Positions 1 through 6,067 of a stretch of 9,962 nucleotides of DNA are shown in pieces. Where the stretch lies: assembly GCA_023229725.1 (NCBI GenBank), contig JALNYR010000090.1:1-9962 (forward strand), given 5' to 3'. The first letter of the stretch is position 1, and the number at the start of each line of letters is the position of its first letter. The notes under the pieces are model-generated. The model worked only from the letters and a program-made list of their open reading frames with translations. It was not told the DNA's origin and did not search any database. The stretch comes from Dehalococcoidia bacterium. GTDB taxonomy: Bacteria > Chloroflexota > Dehalococcoidia > GIF9 > AB-539-J10. Made by a program: the position numbers and the translations under genes.

Positions 1-920
1 GTGAGCGCCGGGCCGAGTATCCCTCCGCACGTCGCCACGAAATCCGGCACGTAGAGCACTCCTCGTCCCGTAAGCATGCCTTCGCCGCCCGGCTTCAGGG
101 GGACGCGGGCGCCCGGTATCAGCACCCGGCAACGCAGGCGCGCCGCCGTTGCGAGGTCGATGCCCCCCGGGAGCGCGCAGGGACAGAACAGGTCCACAGA
201 CAGCGACCTGGCCTCGGCCGCGGCGATGCGGTCCGCCTCAGTGTACTTGCGTACGAAAGAGACACCAAGGTCGTGCGACAGCGGCAACAGCGCCGGCACG
301 TCGAGGCCGTCCGCATCGAACAGCGCTCCTTCATTGGTCGACACGGCCACGACTTTCACGCCCCGCTCGTGCAGCTCGAGGGCGGCTGCGCCACCCACCT
401 TGCCGAAACCCTCGATGGCGGCGGTGGCTTTCGAGGGACGTATGCCCGCCGCATGCAATGCCGAAACCGCCGAGAGCGCGACCGTGAGACCGGCGAATGC
501 CCCTGATTCATCCCGCAACGCACGGCGCGGCACGCTCACTCCCTGCGTCGACAGCAGCCAGCGGATGTCTCCGTCCTCGAGCCCGATCTCGGCCGTGGGG
601 CCAAAGCGCCCGCCGGACAGCACCGGGCCGGCTGCCTGCCCGAATGCGCCAAGCAGCTGTCGCGCTTGAGATGGCGTTGCGCGTGGAGGAGCCTTGATGA
701 ACGCGGCCGCGCCGCCCAGAGCCATGCCCAGCAGGCCGTGCGAGAGGGTCCTTGAACGAGCCGCGCGCTCGAGAAAAGCGCCGTCGCAGCTTCCAACGAG
801 ACTCAACCCGCCACTGCTGCGGCCGGACACCGCACTGTCAATGCTGATGGAGGCCTCGAACCCGGCGCCCTCCCCACCCTGCGCCACGAAGTGCAGCGTG
901 CAAGGGGGTACAGGGTACAC
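1..920 (-). CDS. Glu/Leu/Phe/Val dehydrogenase-family protein lacking catalytic lysines (partial, C-terminus off the left edge)
   Basis: The frame is open from a GTG at 920-918 to the window edge, giving 306 residues. The start is fixed by a GGAGG (931-927) six bases upstream and a promoter behind it. An N-terminal dimerisation/substrate domain (about 1-125) is followed by a Rossmann domain with the nucleotide motif GFGKVG (171-176), VVAVSTNEG (190-198), PCAL (247-250) and PDFVATCGG (292-300). These align with leucine and glutamate dehydrogenases, which deaminate amino acids to 2-oxo acids with NAD(P). The family's glycine-rich segment (GGGK) reads GGAA here, so the active-site Lys is Ala72. 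The other Lys (MTYK) aligns with Ser60, and the catalytic Asp with Glu111 or Ile112. The Asn of the GANxP/GSANN segment is Arg272. Cofactor binding therefore looks intact while amino-acid deamination looks unlikely. Family assignment is secure; function is not. Confidence 0.8.
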   Translation of the reverse strand, partial: MYPVPPCTLHFVAQGGEGAGFEASISIDSAVSGRSSGGLSLVGSCDGAFLERAARSRTLSHGLLGMALGGAAAFIKAPPRATPSQARQLLGAFGQAAGPVLSGGRFGPTAEIGLEDGDIRWLLSTQGVSVPRRALRDESGAFAGLTVALSAVSALHAAGIRPSKATAAIEGFGKVGGAAALELHERGVKVVAVSTNEGALFDADGLDVPALLPLSHDLGVSFVRKYTEADRIAAAEARSLSVDLFCPCALPGGIDLATAARLRCRVLIPGARVPLKPGGEGMLTGRGVLYVPDFVATCGGILGPAL

Positions 921-939
921 GGCAGTCCTCCATGCGCAT

Positions 940-968
940 ACCGTACACCCGCCCGCGGACAGAGGCAA
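940..968 (-). promoter_or_regulatory. Promoter of the dehydrogenase-like gene
   Basis: On the minus strand TTGCCT (968-963) is followed by a 17-base spacer and TACGGT (945-940). The -35/-10 geometry is correct and leaves about a 15-20 nt leader carrying the GGAGG at 931-927. It fits the TTGnnn-17-TAnnnT pattern of other promoters in the window. No operator was seen. Confidence 0.45.
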
Positions 969-1023
969 TACCTGGCGAACAGCAATCCACGATAGCTACG
1001 GTCGACAGGCTCCGAACCCGTTC

Positions 1024-1635
1024 TCAGCGGCGCATCAGCCGCTTGATTCCCGGCAGCGGGAGCGGCTGTCTGGCAGCGCGGCTGTCCTGCACCAGCGCGG
1101 GCGGACCTCCCGCCCGAAGAGTCTCACCTTCAGCAGCTGCGCTGTCTCCTGCCCCGGTGCGCTCCCACCCGCGCGAGAGTGCAGCGATGATGTCCTTTCC
1201 CAGCCTGGTGCGAAACACCCGGCCGGTGGACGAGGTGAAGTAGGCGTACTGCACATCGTCCGGCACACAGCCCCACACCTCGAGCCTGCTCAGCAACTGC
1301 TCAACCGACACGGTCTTGACAACCGGTCTCTGCAGGCCAAGCTCCATGGGCAGGTCGGCCACCTGTGAACGAGGCAGCAGCACCCGGTGTCCCGTGCTCA
1401 ACACGAGACCGCAGCTCACAAGGGTCACCGGCTGACCGTGCACGTTCGATGCCTCCAGCACCAGCTCGGCATCCTTCGCGTCGCGGTCCTCAGCGACAGA
1501 CAGGCCCACGCCCACCGTCACCTTGACGAGCGGTCGCTCCCAGTACCGTCGGATGAGCTCGATGCCGAGGATGACGACGCCTGCGGCTGCGCCGCCCCCG
1601 AATGCGGCGAAGAATACTCCTTGGTCTATCTGCAT
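1024..1635 (-). CDS. Membrane-anchored protein of unknown function
   Basis: This is 203 residues from the ATG at 1635-1633, chosen because GGAGG (1644-1640) lies four bases upstream. A GTG at 1677 in the same frame would add 14 residues but has a poorer ribosome site. Residues about 6-26 (VFFAAFGGGAAAGVVILGI) form one hydrophobic segment, followed by basic IRRYWER, so the body probably lies in the cytoplasm. Residues about 35-150 look beta-rich, with phrases such as ELVLEASNVHGQPVTLVSCG and FTSSTGRVFRTRL. They recall small domains of membrane-anchored hypothetical proteins in which a 'new property of the gene product' has never been assigned. The tail (about 160-203) is low-complexity, rich in Gly, Ala, Pro and Arg, and probably disordered. 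It runs in the same direction as the dehydrogenase-like gene 104 bases downstream, but that gene has its own promoter, so an operon is not certain. Confidence 0.65.
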   Translation of the reverse strand: MQIDQGVFFAAFGGGAAAGVVILGIELIRRYWERPLVKVTVGVGLSVAEDRDAKDAELVLEASNVHGQPVTLVSCGLVLSTGHRVLLPRSQVADLPMELGLQRPVVKTVSVEQLLSRLEVWGCVPDDVQYAYFTSSTGRVFRTRLGKDIIAALSRGWERTGAGDSAAAEGETLRAGGPPALVQDSRAARQPLPLPGIKRLMRR

Positions 1636-2071
1636 CCTGCCTCCACGCACAGGTCGAGCAGCGAGGCGGGAATCCACCCCCTGCAGCTTGATGATACACC
1701 CTCGCGGAGGCGCAGGGGATAGTGGCGTGTCGCCGGCCCTCCCGTCGGCGCCGTGCGATGACTCGCCGTCCGGGCTGCCTTACGCCGGGCGGCGCCATAC
1801 CCGTGCCGCCATGACTTGCATACACCCGACTCTACTCGTCAGTCCCAGGACTATGCTCCTTGGGCGCTCGTGATGCCCGTCCGCGTCTGACCGGCCACAG
1901 GACTCTGGTCGCGCCAGCGGGTATCCGACGCCCCCTGAAGCTGCTCTCCACACACCCATCCGTTCGTGGCTACCGCACTGCGTCCACCGAAGGTACTGGG
2001 CCACCCGTACGGCGACGACTATGCGCCGTGAATAGGGACCGCAGTGTCATGTGCGGACAGGTGCCCGAACG
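1636..2071. other. Divergent intergenic region, no gene recognised
   Basis: This stretch separates the minus-strand membrane protein from the plus-strand subtilase. The short ORFs in it lack a Shine-Dalgarno sequence, are rich in Arg and Pro, and look like chance reading of GC-rich DNA. One 6-bp inverted repeat, GGCGGC (1788-1793) with GCCGCC (1805-1810), could form a weak hairpin. A TATCAT on the minus strand (1695-1690) might be a -10 box for the membrane protein gene, but I found no matching -35. Nothing else is evident. Confidence 0.4.
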
Positions 2072-2083
2072 TAGAGTTGGCTC
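2072..2083 (+). promoter_or_regulatory. Possible -10 box of the first subtilase, leaderless arrangement
   Basis: TAGAGT (2072-2077) lies six bases before the GTG start at 2084, the same spacing as at the CPBP-fold gene. The -35 region at 16-18 bases upstream (around 2048-2055) has no clear TTG, so this is weaker than the other promoters. The absence of a Shine-Dalgarno sequence supports a leaderless start. Confidence 0.35.
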
Positions 2084-3097
2084 GTGCTAAGAAAGATGAT
2101 GTTGACGCTCCTGGTGGTGGCAGCCCTTGCGGGCTTCGCCGCGGGAACGGGCCTTCTCTCCTCAAGCAGCGCACGCGTCATCGCATCTGACAACAGCGCC
2201 ACGGTCGTCTCGACCGCGGACATGGCCCGGGAACCGGTCGCCTCCGCCGTCGAGCCCGCCTCCACTGACTCCGCGGTAGTCCCGCAGACGACCAGCGGTC
2301 GGTGGGGAGTCGACAGGGTCAACGCCGCCGAGGCCATCCAGGTTGCCGGCACTCTCTCCACGGTGCTGGTGGCGGTCATCGACACCGGCATCGACGGGTC
2401 TCACGCTGCCCTTCAGGGCAAGGTCATCGACAGCATCGACTTCACCGGCAGCGGCACCACCGCTGACGAGAACGGCCACGGGACGCACATGGCCGGCACC
2501 ATCGCCGCCATCGCCCCCAACGTCACCTTCCTCAACGTGAAGGCCGCCGACGAGCGCGGTCGCTGCGACACCGACACCGTCGCCACGGCCATCCGCTGGG
2601 CCGCCGACAACGGCGCGCAGGTCATCAACCTCAGCCTCGAGGTCGCCGCCTCGACCGACCTTCAGAACGCAATCAGCTACGCCTGGCGGATGGGCGCGGT
2701 CATCGTCGCCGCCGCCGGCAACAGCGGTACGACGCTCGCCGCCTACCCTGCCGCCTACACCGAGACCATCGCAGTCGCCGGCACCAACCAGGACAACGGT
2801 CTCGCGGTCCTGTCGAATCACGGTGACTGGGTTGACATCGCCGCACCCGGACAGAAGATCCAGGGCGAGTTCCCGGGCGGAGAGCTCGGCTACGAGACCG
2901 GCACCTCTCCCGCCGCCGCCCACGTCTCCGGCGTCGCCGCTCTGCTCTGCAGCCTCGCCGAGGATGGCTCGGGCGACGGCCTCACCAACGACGAGGTCCG
3001 CCTTGCCCTCGAGACCTCCGCGATGCCCCTCGGCGCCTCGGGCACGGGTTCCGGCCTGGTCGATGCCCTCGCCGCAGTCCAGGCACTGGCCGTCTAG
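2084..3097 (+). CDS. Secreted S8-family subtilisin-like serine protease
   Basis: This is a 337-residue subtilase. Residues 1-29 form a signal peptide (RK, then LTLLVVAALAGFAAG). Residues about 30-72 are a Ser/Ala/Val-rich propeptide without a recognisable I9 domain. The catalytic domain fills 73-337. The triad is complete: Asp100 in VIDTGID, His132 in GHGTHMAG and Ser275 in GTSPAAAHVSG, with the oxyanion Asn213 in AAAGNSG. The usual Met after the Ser (GTSMAAPH) is Pro. A calcium-loop-like DGSGDGLTNDEV (294-305) precedes the last helix. There are two Cys (161 and 289), both shared with the downstream paralogue. The start is the GTG at 2084; ATGs at 2096 and 2099 are alternatives. Codons end overwhelmingly in C, suggesting good expression. 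It is probably an active exported endoprotease; its substrate is unknown. Confidence 0.9.
   Translation: MLRKMMLTLLVVAALAGFAAGTGLLSSSSARVIASDNSATVVSTADMAREPVASAVEPASTDSAVVPQTTSGRWGVDRVNAAEAIQVAGTLSTVLVAVIDTGIDGSHAALQGKVIDSIDFTGSGTTADENGHGTHMAGTIAAIAPNVTFLNVKAADERGRCDTDTVATAIRWAADNGAQVINLSLEVAASTDLQNAISYAWRMGAVIVAAAGNSGTTLAAYPAAYTETIAVAGTNQDNGLAVLSNHGDWVDIAAPGQKIQGEFPGGELGYETGTSPAAAHVSGVAALLCSLAEDGSGDGLTNDEVRLALETSAMPLGASGTGSGLVDALAAVQALAV
2963..2998 (+). other. EF-hand/dockerin-like calcium loop in the first subtilase
   Basis: Residues 294-305 read DGSGDGLTNDEV, with acidic or polar residues at loop positions 1, 3 and 5, Gly at 6 and Asn at 9. This resembles the DxNGDGxVN loop of dockerin and EF-hand repeats. 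The paralogue has DRNGNGMVNDEV at the same place. Calcium binding is inferred. Confidence 0.45.
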
Positions 3098-3133
3098 ACT
3101 CCCCCTGGGGCTCCCGCAGAAGCGTCACCCCTC

Positions 3134-3163
3134 TTGACGGGCCTCATCCGGCCCGCGCATCAT
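3134..3163 (+). promoter_or_regulatory. Weak promoter candidate between the two subtilases
   Basis: TTGACG (3134-3139), an 18-base spacer and CATCAT (3158-3163) could drive the second subtilase. The -10 match is poor. The site overlaps a hairpin (CGGGCC 3138-3143, GGCCCG 3150-3155, six-base loop), which has no T-run and so is not a convincing terminator. Confidence 0.25.
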
Positions 3164-3275
3164 GGTGGCTGCCACGCGTCGGTGCGACCGCTGTTGCTCC
3201 CCCCGGCGGCACTATCACTCAAGCGCAGGACGGAAGTCTTCGCTTCGTCTTCAGGTGGCAGCCGGGGTGTTGCGC

Positions 3276-4511
3276 ATGGGACAGTTGGCCGCTCTGCTGG
3301 CACAGGCGAAGCGTATCCTGCTGCCGGCAGGCATCGCACTTCGCAGCATCTGGTCGCACTGCCAGACAGGCCGGGGTTTCGCCATCATGGTCTGGGCAAC
3401 GTGTGTCCTTGCCGCCTTCCATTCCGCGGGGCAGGCATCCGTGCCGACTGGCTCGCCGGTCACCCAGGGATTCTTCACGCCGCCTGTGTTCGACGGGACC
3501 GCCGGCGCTCCTCCGCTGCCTGCCGGTCAGGTCGGCTCCCCGGTCTCTCCTGGTACGTCTCACGACACACTTGCGGTCTGCGATGCCGACCGTGAGATAG
3601 TACGCGGCTGCTGGGGCGCATCCCTGATGCAGGTGACGGAAGCATGGCACGTCACGCATTCTCCGGACACCGTCCTCGTCGCCGTGCTCGACACAGGCAT
3701 AGACACCGATGGGACAGGCCTTGCTGCCCGGATTGAGGACAGCGTGTCGCTGGTGCACGCCTCGGGAATCGGGGACGTGCTTGGCCACGGCACGCATGTC
3801 GCCGGCACGATTGCCGCCATCGCGCCCAACAGCAGACTCCTCAATGTGAAGGTGGCGGATGACCACGGTTTCTGCGAGTCCAGATGCGTAGCTGAGGGCA
3901 TCCTCCTGGCAGCGAACAGGGGGGCGGTCGTCATCAACCTCAGCCTGGAGGTCGACCCCTCGCCGGAACTCGAGGCCGCCGTGGCATACGCGTGGGAGAG
4001 AGGGGCGGTGGTGGTCGCCGCCGCCGGCATGCCACGTTCGACGGGATCTGCAGTCCGGCATGCCGGCGAGACCTCACCCGTCCCCGACAGTCCGTGCCGA
4101 CCCGCGTTGAGTCCGCCGGTCTACCCTGCCTTCTACGAGAGTGTCATCGCTGTGACAGGCGTCAGCGAGAGCGGCGACCTCGCGCCGGTGTCAAATCGCG
4201 CTCCGTGGGTGGATGTCGCTGCCCCGGGCGTCTGCACGTTTTCGGCCACGCCCGGTGGTGGACACGGGTACCTGACAGGCACCTCCACCGCTGCGGCGCA
4301 CGTTTCCGGCCTCGCTGCACTCCTGTGCGGACTGGCTGAGGACAGGAACGGCAACGGAATGGTGAACGATGAGGTCCGATTCGCCATGGAGTCCACGGCC
4401 ATCCCGATGGACCTGGAAGGCACCGGAAGCGGCATCGTCAACGTCCTGGCTGCGGTCACTTCACTGTCGAGGCAGGTCGACCCTCTATCACTGCCTCCGC
4501 CCGGAGAGTGA
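3276..4511 (+). CDS. Second S8 subtilase-like protein with the oxyanion Asn replaced by Met
   Basis: This tandem paralogue of the preceding subtilase has 411 residues from the ATG at 3276. The start is uncertain: the frame is open from 3162, and the ATG at 3387 begins the hydrophobic segment MVWATCVLAAFHSAGQA that looks like the signal core. In 411-residue numbering the triad is Asp139 (VLDTGID), His171 (GHGTHVAG) and Ser337 (GTSTAAAHVSG). Where subtilases have AAAGN, this protein has AAAGM (Met252), so the oxyanion Asn is missing. The 30-odd residues after it form an inserted loop rich in Pro, Ser and Arg with an extra Cys. Seven Cys in the mature region (102, 112, 200, 204, 274, 320, 351) suggest disulfides outside the membrane. 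A calcium-like loop, DRNGNGMVNDEV, precedes the last helix. It may be weakly active (the convertase PC2 has Asp at this position) or a binding protein. Confidence 0.85.
   Translation: MGQLAALLAQAKRILLPAGIALRSIWSHCQTGRGFAIMVWATCVLAAFHSAGQASVPTGSPVTQGFFTPPVFDGTAGAPPLPAGQVGSPVSPGTSHDTLAVCDADREIVRGCWGASLMQVTEAWHVTHSPDTVLVAVLDTGIDTDGTGLAARIEDSVSLVHASGIGDVLGHGTHVAGTIAAIAPNSRLLNVKVADDHGFCESRCVAEGILLAANRGAVVINLSLEVDPSPELEAAVAYAWERGAVVVAAAGMPRSTGSAVRHAGETSPVPDSPCRPALSPPVYPAFYESVIAVTGVSESGDLAPVSNRAPWVDVAAPGVCTFSATPGGGHGYLTGTSTAAAHVSGLAALLCGLAEDRNGNGMVNDEVRFAMESTAIPMDLEGTGSGIVNVLAAVTSLSRQVDPLSLPPPGE
4341..4376 (+). other. EF-hand/dockerin-like calcium loop in the second subtilase
   Basis: DRNGNGMVNDEV sits just before the C-terminal helix, at the same position as DGSGDGLTNDEV in the upstream paralogue. 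The DxNGNGxVN pattern is close to dockerin loops. Its conservation after the oxyanion residue was lost suggests a structural role. Confidence 0.45.
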
Positions 4512-4782
4512 GGTTCGCCGTCGTACGGCCCTCAGCAGGCACTTCGGGTCGACCGTGTTTCGTGAGGCAATGTCCCCTCGGCGGACATCGCCGCCGGCGT
4601 CTGCGCATCGTCGCGCACAGATGGTCCCGGGCAGATTGAAGCCCATGCGGGCTGTTGATACTCCTGTTGATAACCACGGCTTGCGCGCTACGTGGAAGCT
4701 GCCCTCACGTGATGATGAACCTGTTGATAACTCTCCACGCAGACAGCGCCACCGACTCGTATGACGTGAACGGTCCCGGTCC
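4512..4782. other. Intergenic region with hairpins and TGTTGATA repeats
   Basis: No gene is recognised between the second subtilase and the CPBP-fold gene. Just after the stop there is a 5-bp hairpin (GCCGT 4517-4521, ACGGC 4525-4529), then a 6-bp one (ATGTCC 4570-4575, GGACAT 4583-4588). Neither has a T-run, so any terminator role is weak. The distal part holds three TGTTGATA repeats and the palindrome TCACGTGA (4705-4712). Confidence 0.4.
4653..4731 (+). repeat. Three short direct repeats (TGTTGATA), possible operator
   Basis: TGTTGATA occurs at 4653-4660. The longer copy CCTGTTGATAAC occurs at 4663-4674 and again at 4720-4731, a perfect 12-base repeat. They lie 50-165 bases upstream of the CPBP-fold start and are AT-rich against GC-rich surroundings. 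This suits binding sites for a regulator, though none is identified. They do not match the DnaA box TTATCCACA. Confidence 0.4.
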
Positions 4783-4817
4783 TTGCGCACTGCGTGCGTC
4801 CACGCTACTATCGCGGC
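4783..4817 (+). promoter_or_regulatory. Promoter of the CPBP-fold gene, leaderless
   Basis: TTGCGC (4783-4788), a 17-base spacer and TACTAT (4806-4811) are followed by six bases and then the GTG start at 4818. The transcript would begin at or within a base or two of the start codon. No Shine-Dalgarno sequence is present, which agrees with a leaderless mRNA and decides the start in favour of 4818 over the in-frame GTG at 4794. Confidence 0.6.
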
Positions 4818-5666
4818 GTGAGACGGCACCGGCTCATAGCCTTCTTCCTCATCACGTTTGGTCTCTCCTGGGGCATCCCCGGGTTCGCGCTGCTTCTGTC
4901 CATCGTGACCGGCGCGTTCGAGGTATCGCTGGGACGGCTCTCGCCGCTTTCCTGCCTCTTCTTCTGGGGACCGGCCCTCTCCGCCGGGTCCGTCGTCCTC
5001 TTCACGCAGGGCCGGAGGGGACTCGTGGCCTATCTGCACCGCCTTACTGAGATACGATTCGCGTGGCGGTGGTGGGCCTCCGTCCTCATCGGCGTGCCGC
5101 TCCTCAAGCTACTGGCCTTCGCCATCGCGCAGGACACCGACCAGTCGTGGACACTGGTGACGGCACTTCCGGCTGACGTTCTGCTCACCGCTACCGCACT
5201 CTCCGCGCTCGAGGTACCCGTCAGCGAGTTCGGCTGGCGGGGTTTCGCGCTGCCGCTGCTGCAGCGTCACGTGAACGGTCTCCTCGCATCTGTCTTCCTT
5301 GGCGCGGTCTGGTCGCTCTGGTACGTCCCGTGGCTCCTCCCCGGAGCCGTCATGACGTGGTCGCCGGCGGGCGACAGCATCCCATCCTTCGTCCGCTTCT
5401 TCGCCGGCAGCATCGCGCTCAGCATCACGACAACCGTCCTCTTCAACGGTGGCCGCGGCAGCGTGCCGCTCGTCATCCTCTTCCAGTGGCTCAGCAACCT
5501 GCCGCGAGCCTGGGAGCTGGACACAGCCATCTCGTACATCGACACGGTCATCGCACTCACAACGGCGGTCGTGCTCATCTTCGTCGTGCGCCGCCGCTAC
5601 CTGTGGCACACCGGCCTCGTCACTGACGTCACGCCGGGCGTGCCCGACCCGCCCGGGGCTTCGTGA
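4818..5666 (+). CDS. CPBP-family (CAAX protease/bacteriocin-processing fold) membrane protein without catalytic residues
   Basis: This 282-residue multi-pass membrane protein starts at a leaderless GTG with MRRHRLIAFFLITFGLSWG. The segments line up with the CPBP intramembrane protease family (Rce1-like, formerly Abi), whose active members carry EExxxR, a FxxxH-type motif and HxxxN/D. Motif 1 reads SEFGWRGFALPLLQ, so Ser136 replaces the first Glu while Glu137 and Arg141 remain. Motif 2 reads WSLWYVPW, with Tyr169 in place of His. Motif 3 reads ILFQWLSN, with Gln223 in place of His. The surrounding residues are typical, which supports the alignment. All metal and base ligands are thus lost, and proteolysis is unlikely. 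It may act as a binding, chaperone-like or immunity-type membrane protein, by inference only. The repeat cluster upstream suggests regulation. Confidence 0.8.
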   Translation: MRRHRLIAFFLITFGLSWGIPGFALLLSIVTGAFEVSLGRLSPLSCLFFWGPALSAGSVVLFTQGRRGLVAYLHRLTEIRFAWRWWASVLIGVPLLKLLAFAIAQDTDQSWTLVTALPADVLLTATALSALEVPVSEFGWRGFALPLLQRHVNGLLASVFLGAVWSLWYVPWLLPGAVMTWSPAGDSIPSFVRFFAGSIALSITTTVLFNGGRGSVPLVILFQWLSNLPRAWELDTAISYIDTVIALTTAVVLIFVVRRRYLWHTGLVTDVTPGVPDPPGAS

Positions 5667-5736
5667 CTGCGGCGATGCCGGTGGACGCGCCGACGGGCCA
5701 CGCCAGTGCGTCCCATCACAACGCACGGAGGCCGCC

Positions 5737-5796
5737 ATGCGTCCCAACGCGATTCCTGCCGAAGTTGCATGCCGCGCGCTCTCAGCACCGTGTTGA
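5737..5796 (+). CDS. Possible 19-residue small ORF
   Basis: An ATG with GGAGG about five bases upstream opens a 19-codon frame (MRPNAIPAEV...) that stops inside the TTGACA of the downstream promoter. The ribosome site is good, but the peptide has no recognisable features and is too short to judge by codon use. It could be a leader peptide or chance. Confidence 0.2.
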   Translation: MRPNAIPAEVACRALSAPC

Positions 5797-5821
5797 CAGA
5801 GGCACTGTGCGCTGTTACGTT
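5793..5821 (+). promoter_or_regulatory. Consensus-like promoter with no obvious immediate gene
   Basis: A perfect TTGACA (5793-5798) is followed by a 17-base spacer and TACGTT (5816-5821), with TG at the extended -10 position. It is the best -35 in the window. Transcription would start near 5828, about 240 bases before RidA, in a stretch without a convincing gene. It may give RidA a long leader or drive a small RNA. Confidence 0.45.
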
Positions 5822-6001
5822 GCCGGCAGGAGGGCTCTGGTGTCGCCTCCGGCATCCCCGCCGGTGGACCCGATACCGGCACCAGACCCTGCTACTCAAC
5901 TGTCTCTGTTTCGAAGCCGGGCTGTCGCGGGCGTACACCGCAGCGGCCCGGCAACCCTTATATCACCAGGCACACACGATCGTTTGATGCCGCCTGCGAC
6001 G

Positions 6002-6030
6002 TTGTCGCGCCCTCGCGGTCGTGATAGAGT
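6002..6030 (+). promoter_or_regulatory. Proximal promoter of ridA
   Basis: TTGTCG (6002-6007), a 17-base spacer and TAGAGT (6025-6030) place the transcript start near 6037. The roughly 30-nt leader then carries AAGGAGG (6056-6062) five bases before the GTG at 6068. Confidence 0.5.
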
Positions 6031-6067
6031 GGCGCTGCTCACATACGACTCACACAAGGAGGACCAC

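Larger units (their letters stand above)
5667..6001. other. Long leader-like intergenic region before RidA
   Basis: No conserved gene is seen here. The plus frame leading into RidA is open, but its predicted protein is Pro/Arg-rich and unlike RidA N-termini, so I treat it as non-coding. The region has a hairpin (GTGCGT 5706-5711, ACGCAC 5721-5726) after the CPBP-fold stop, a possible small ORF, a good promoter, and further inverted repeats such as GCCGGT (5860-5865) with ACCGGC (5875-5880). Confidence 0.4.

Noticed and set aside
76..669. 197-residue plus-strand ORF at the left edge
   Set aside because: It is a Ser/Pro/Arg-rich shadow of the dehydrogenase-family gene on the minus strand, which carries the GFGKVG and PCAL motifs.
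2162..2923. 253-residue minus-strand ORF opposite the first subtilase
   Set aside because: It is antisense to a gene with a full catalytic triad; its Gly/Val/Asp-rich protein mirrors C-ending codons on the other strand.
3138..3155. Hairpin between the subtilases as an intrinsic terminator
   Set aside because: The stem is perfect (6 bp) but no T-run follows.
3219..4061. 280-residue minus-strand ORF opposite the second subtilase
   Set aside because: Same situation: no domain, low-complexity composition, and the plus-strand frame is the recognisable protein.
4653..4731. DnaA boxes or a replication origin
   Set aside because: TGTTGATAAC resembles but does not match TTATCCACA, copies are few, and no dnaA or dnaN is nearby.
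5109..5882. 257-residue minus-strand ORF opposite the CPBP-fold gene
   Set aside because: Charged, repetitive composition and no ribosome site; the plus strand has clear membrane segments and family motifs.
5663..6067. N-terminal extension of RidA in the open plus frame
   Set aside because: RidA proteins are about 125 residues; the extension is Pro/Arg-rich, and the GTG at 6068 has an ideal Shine-Dalgarno sequence.
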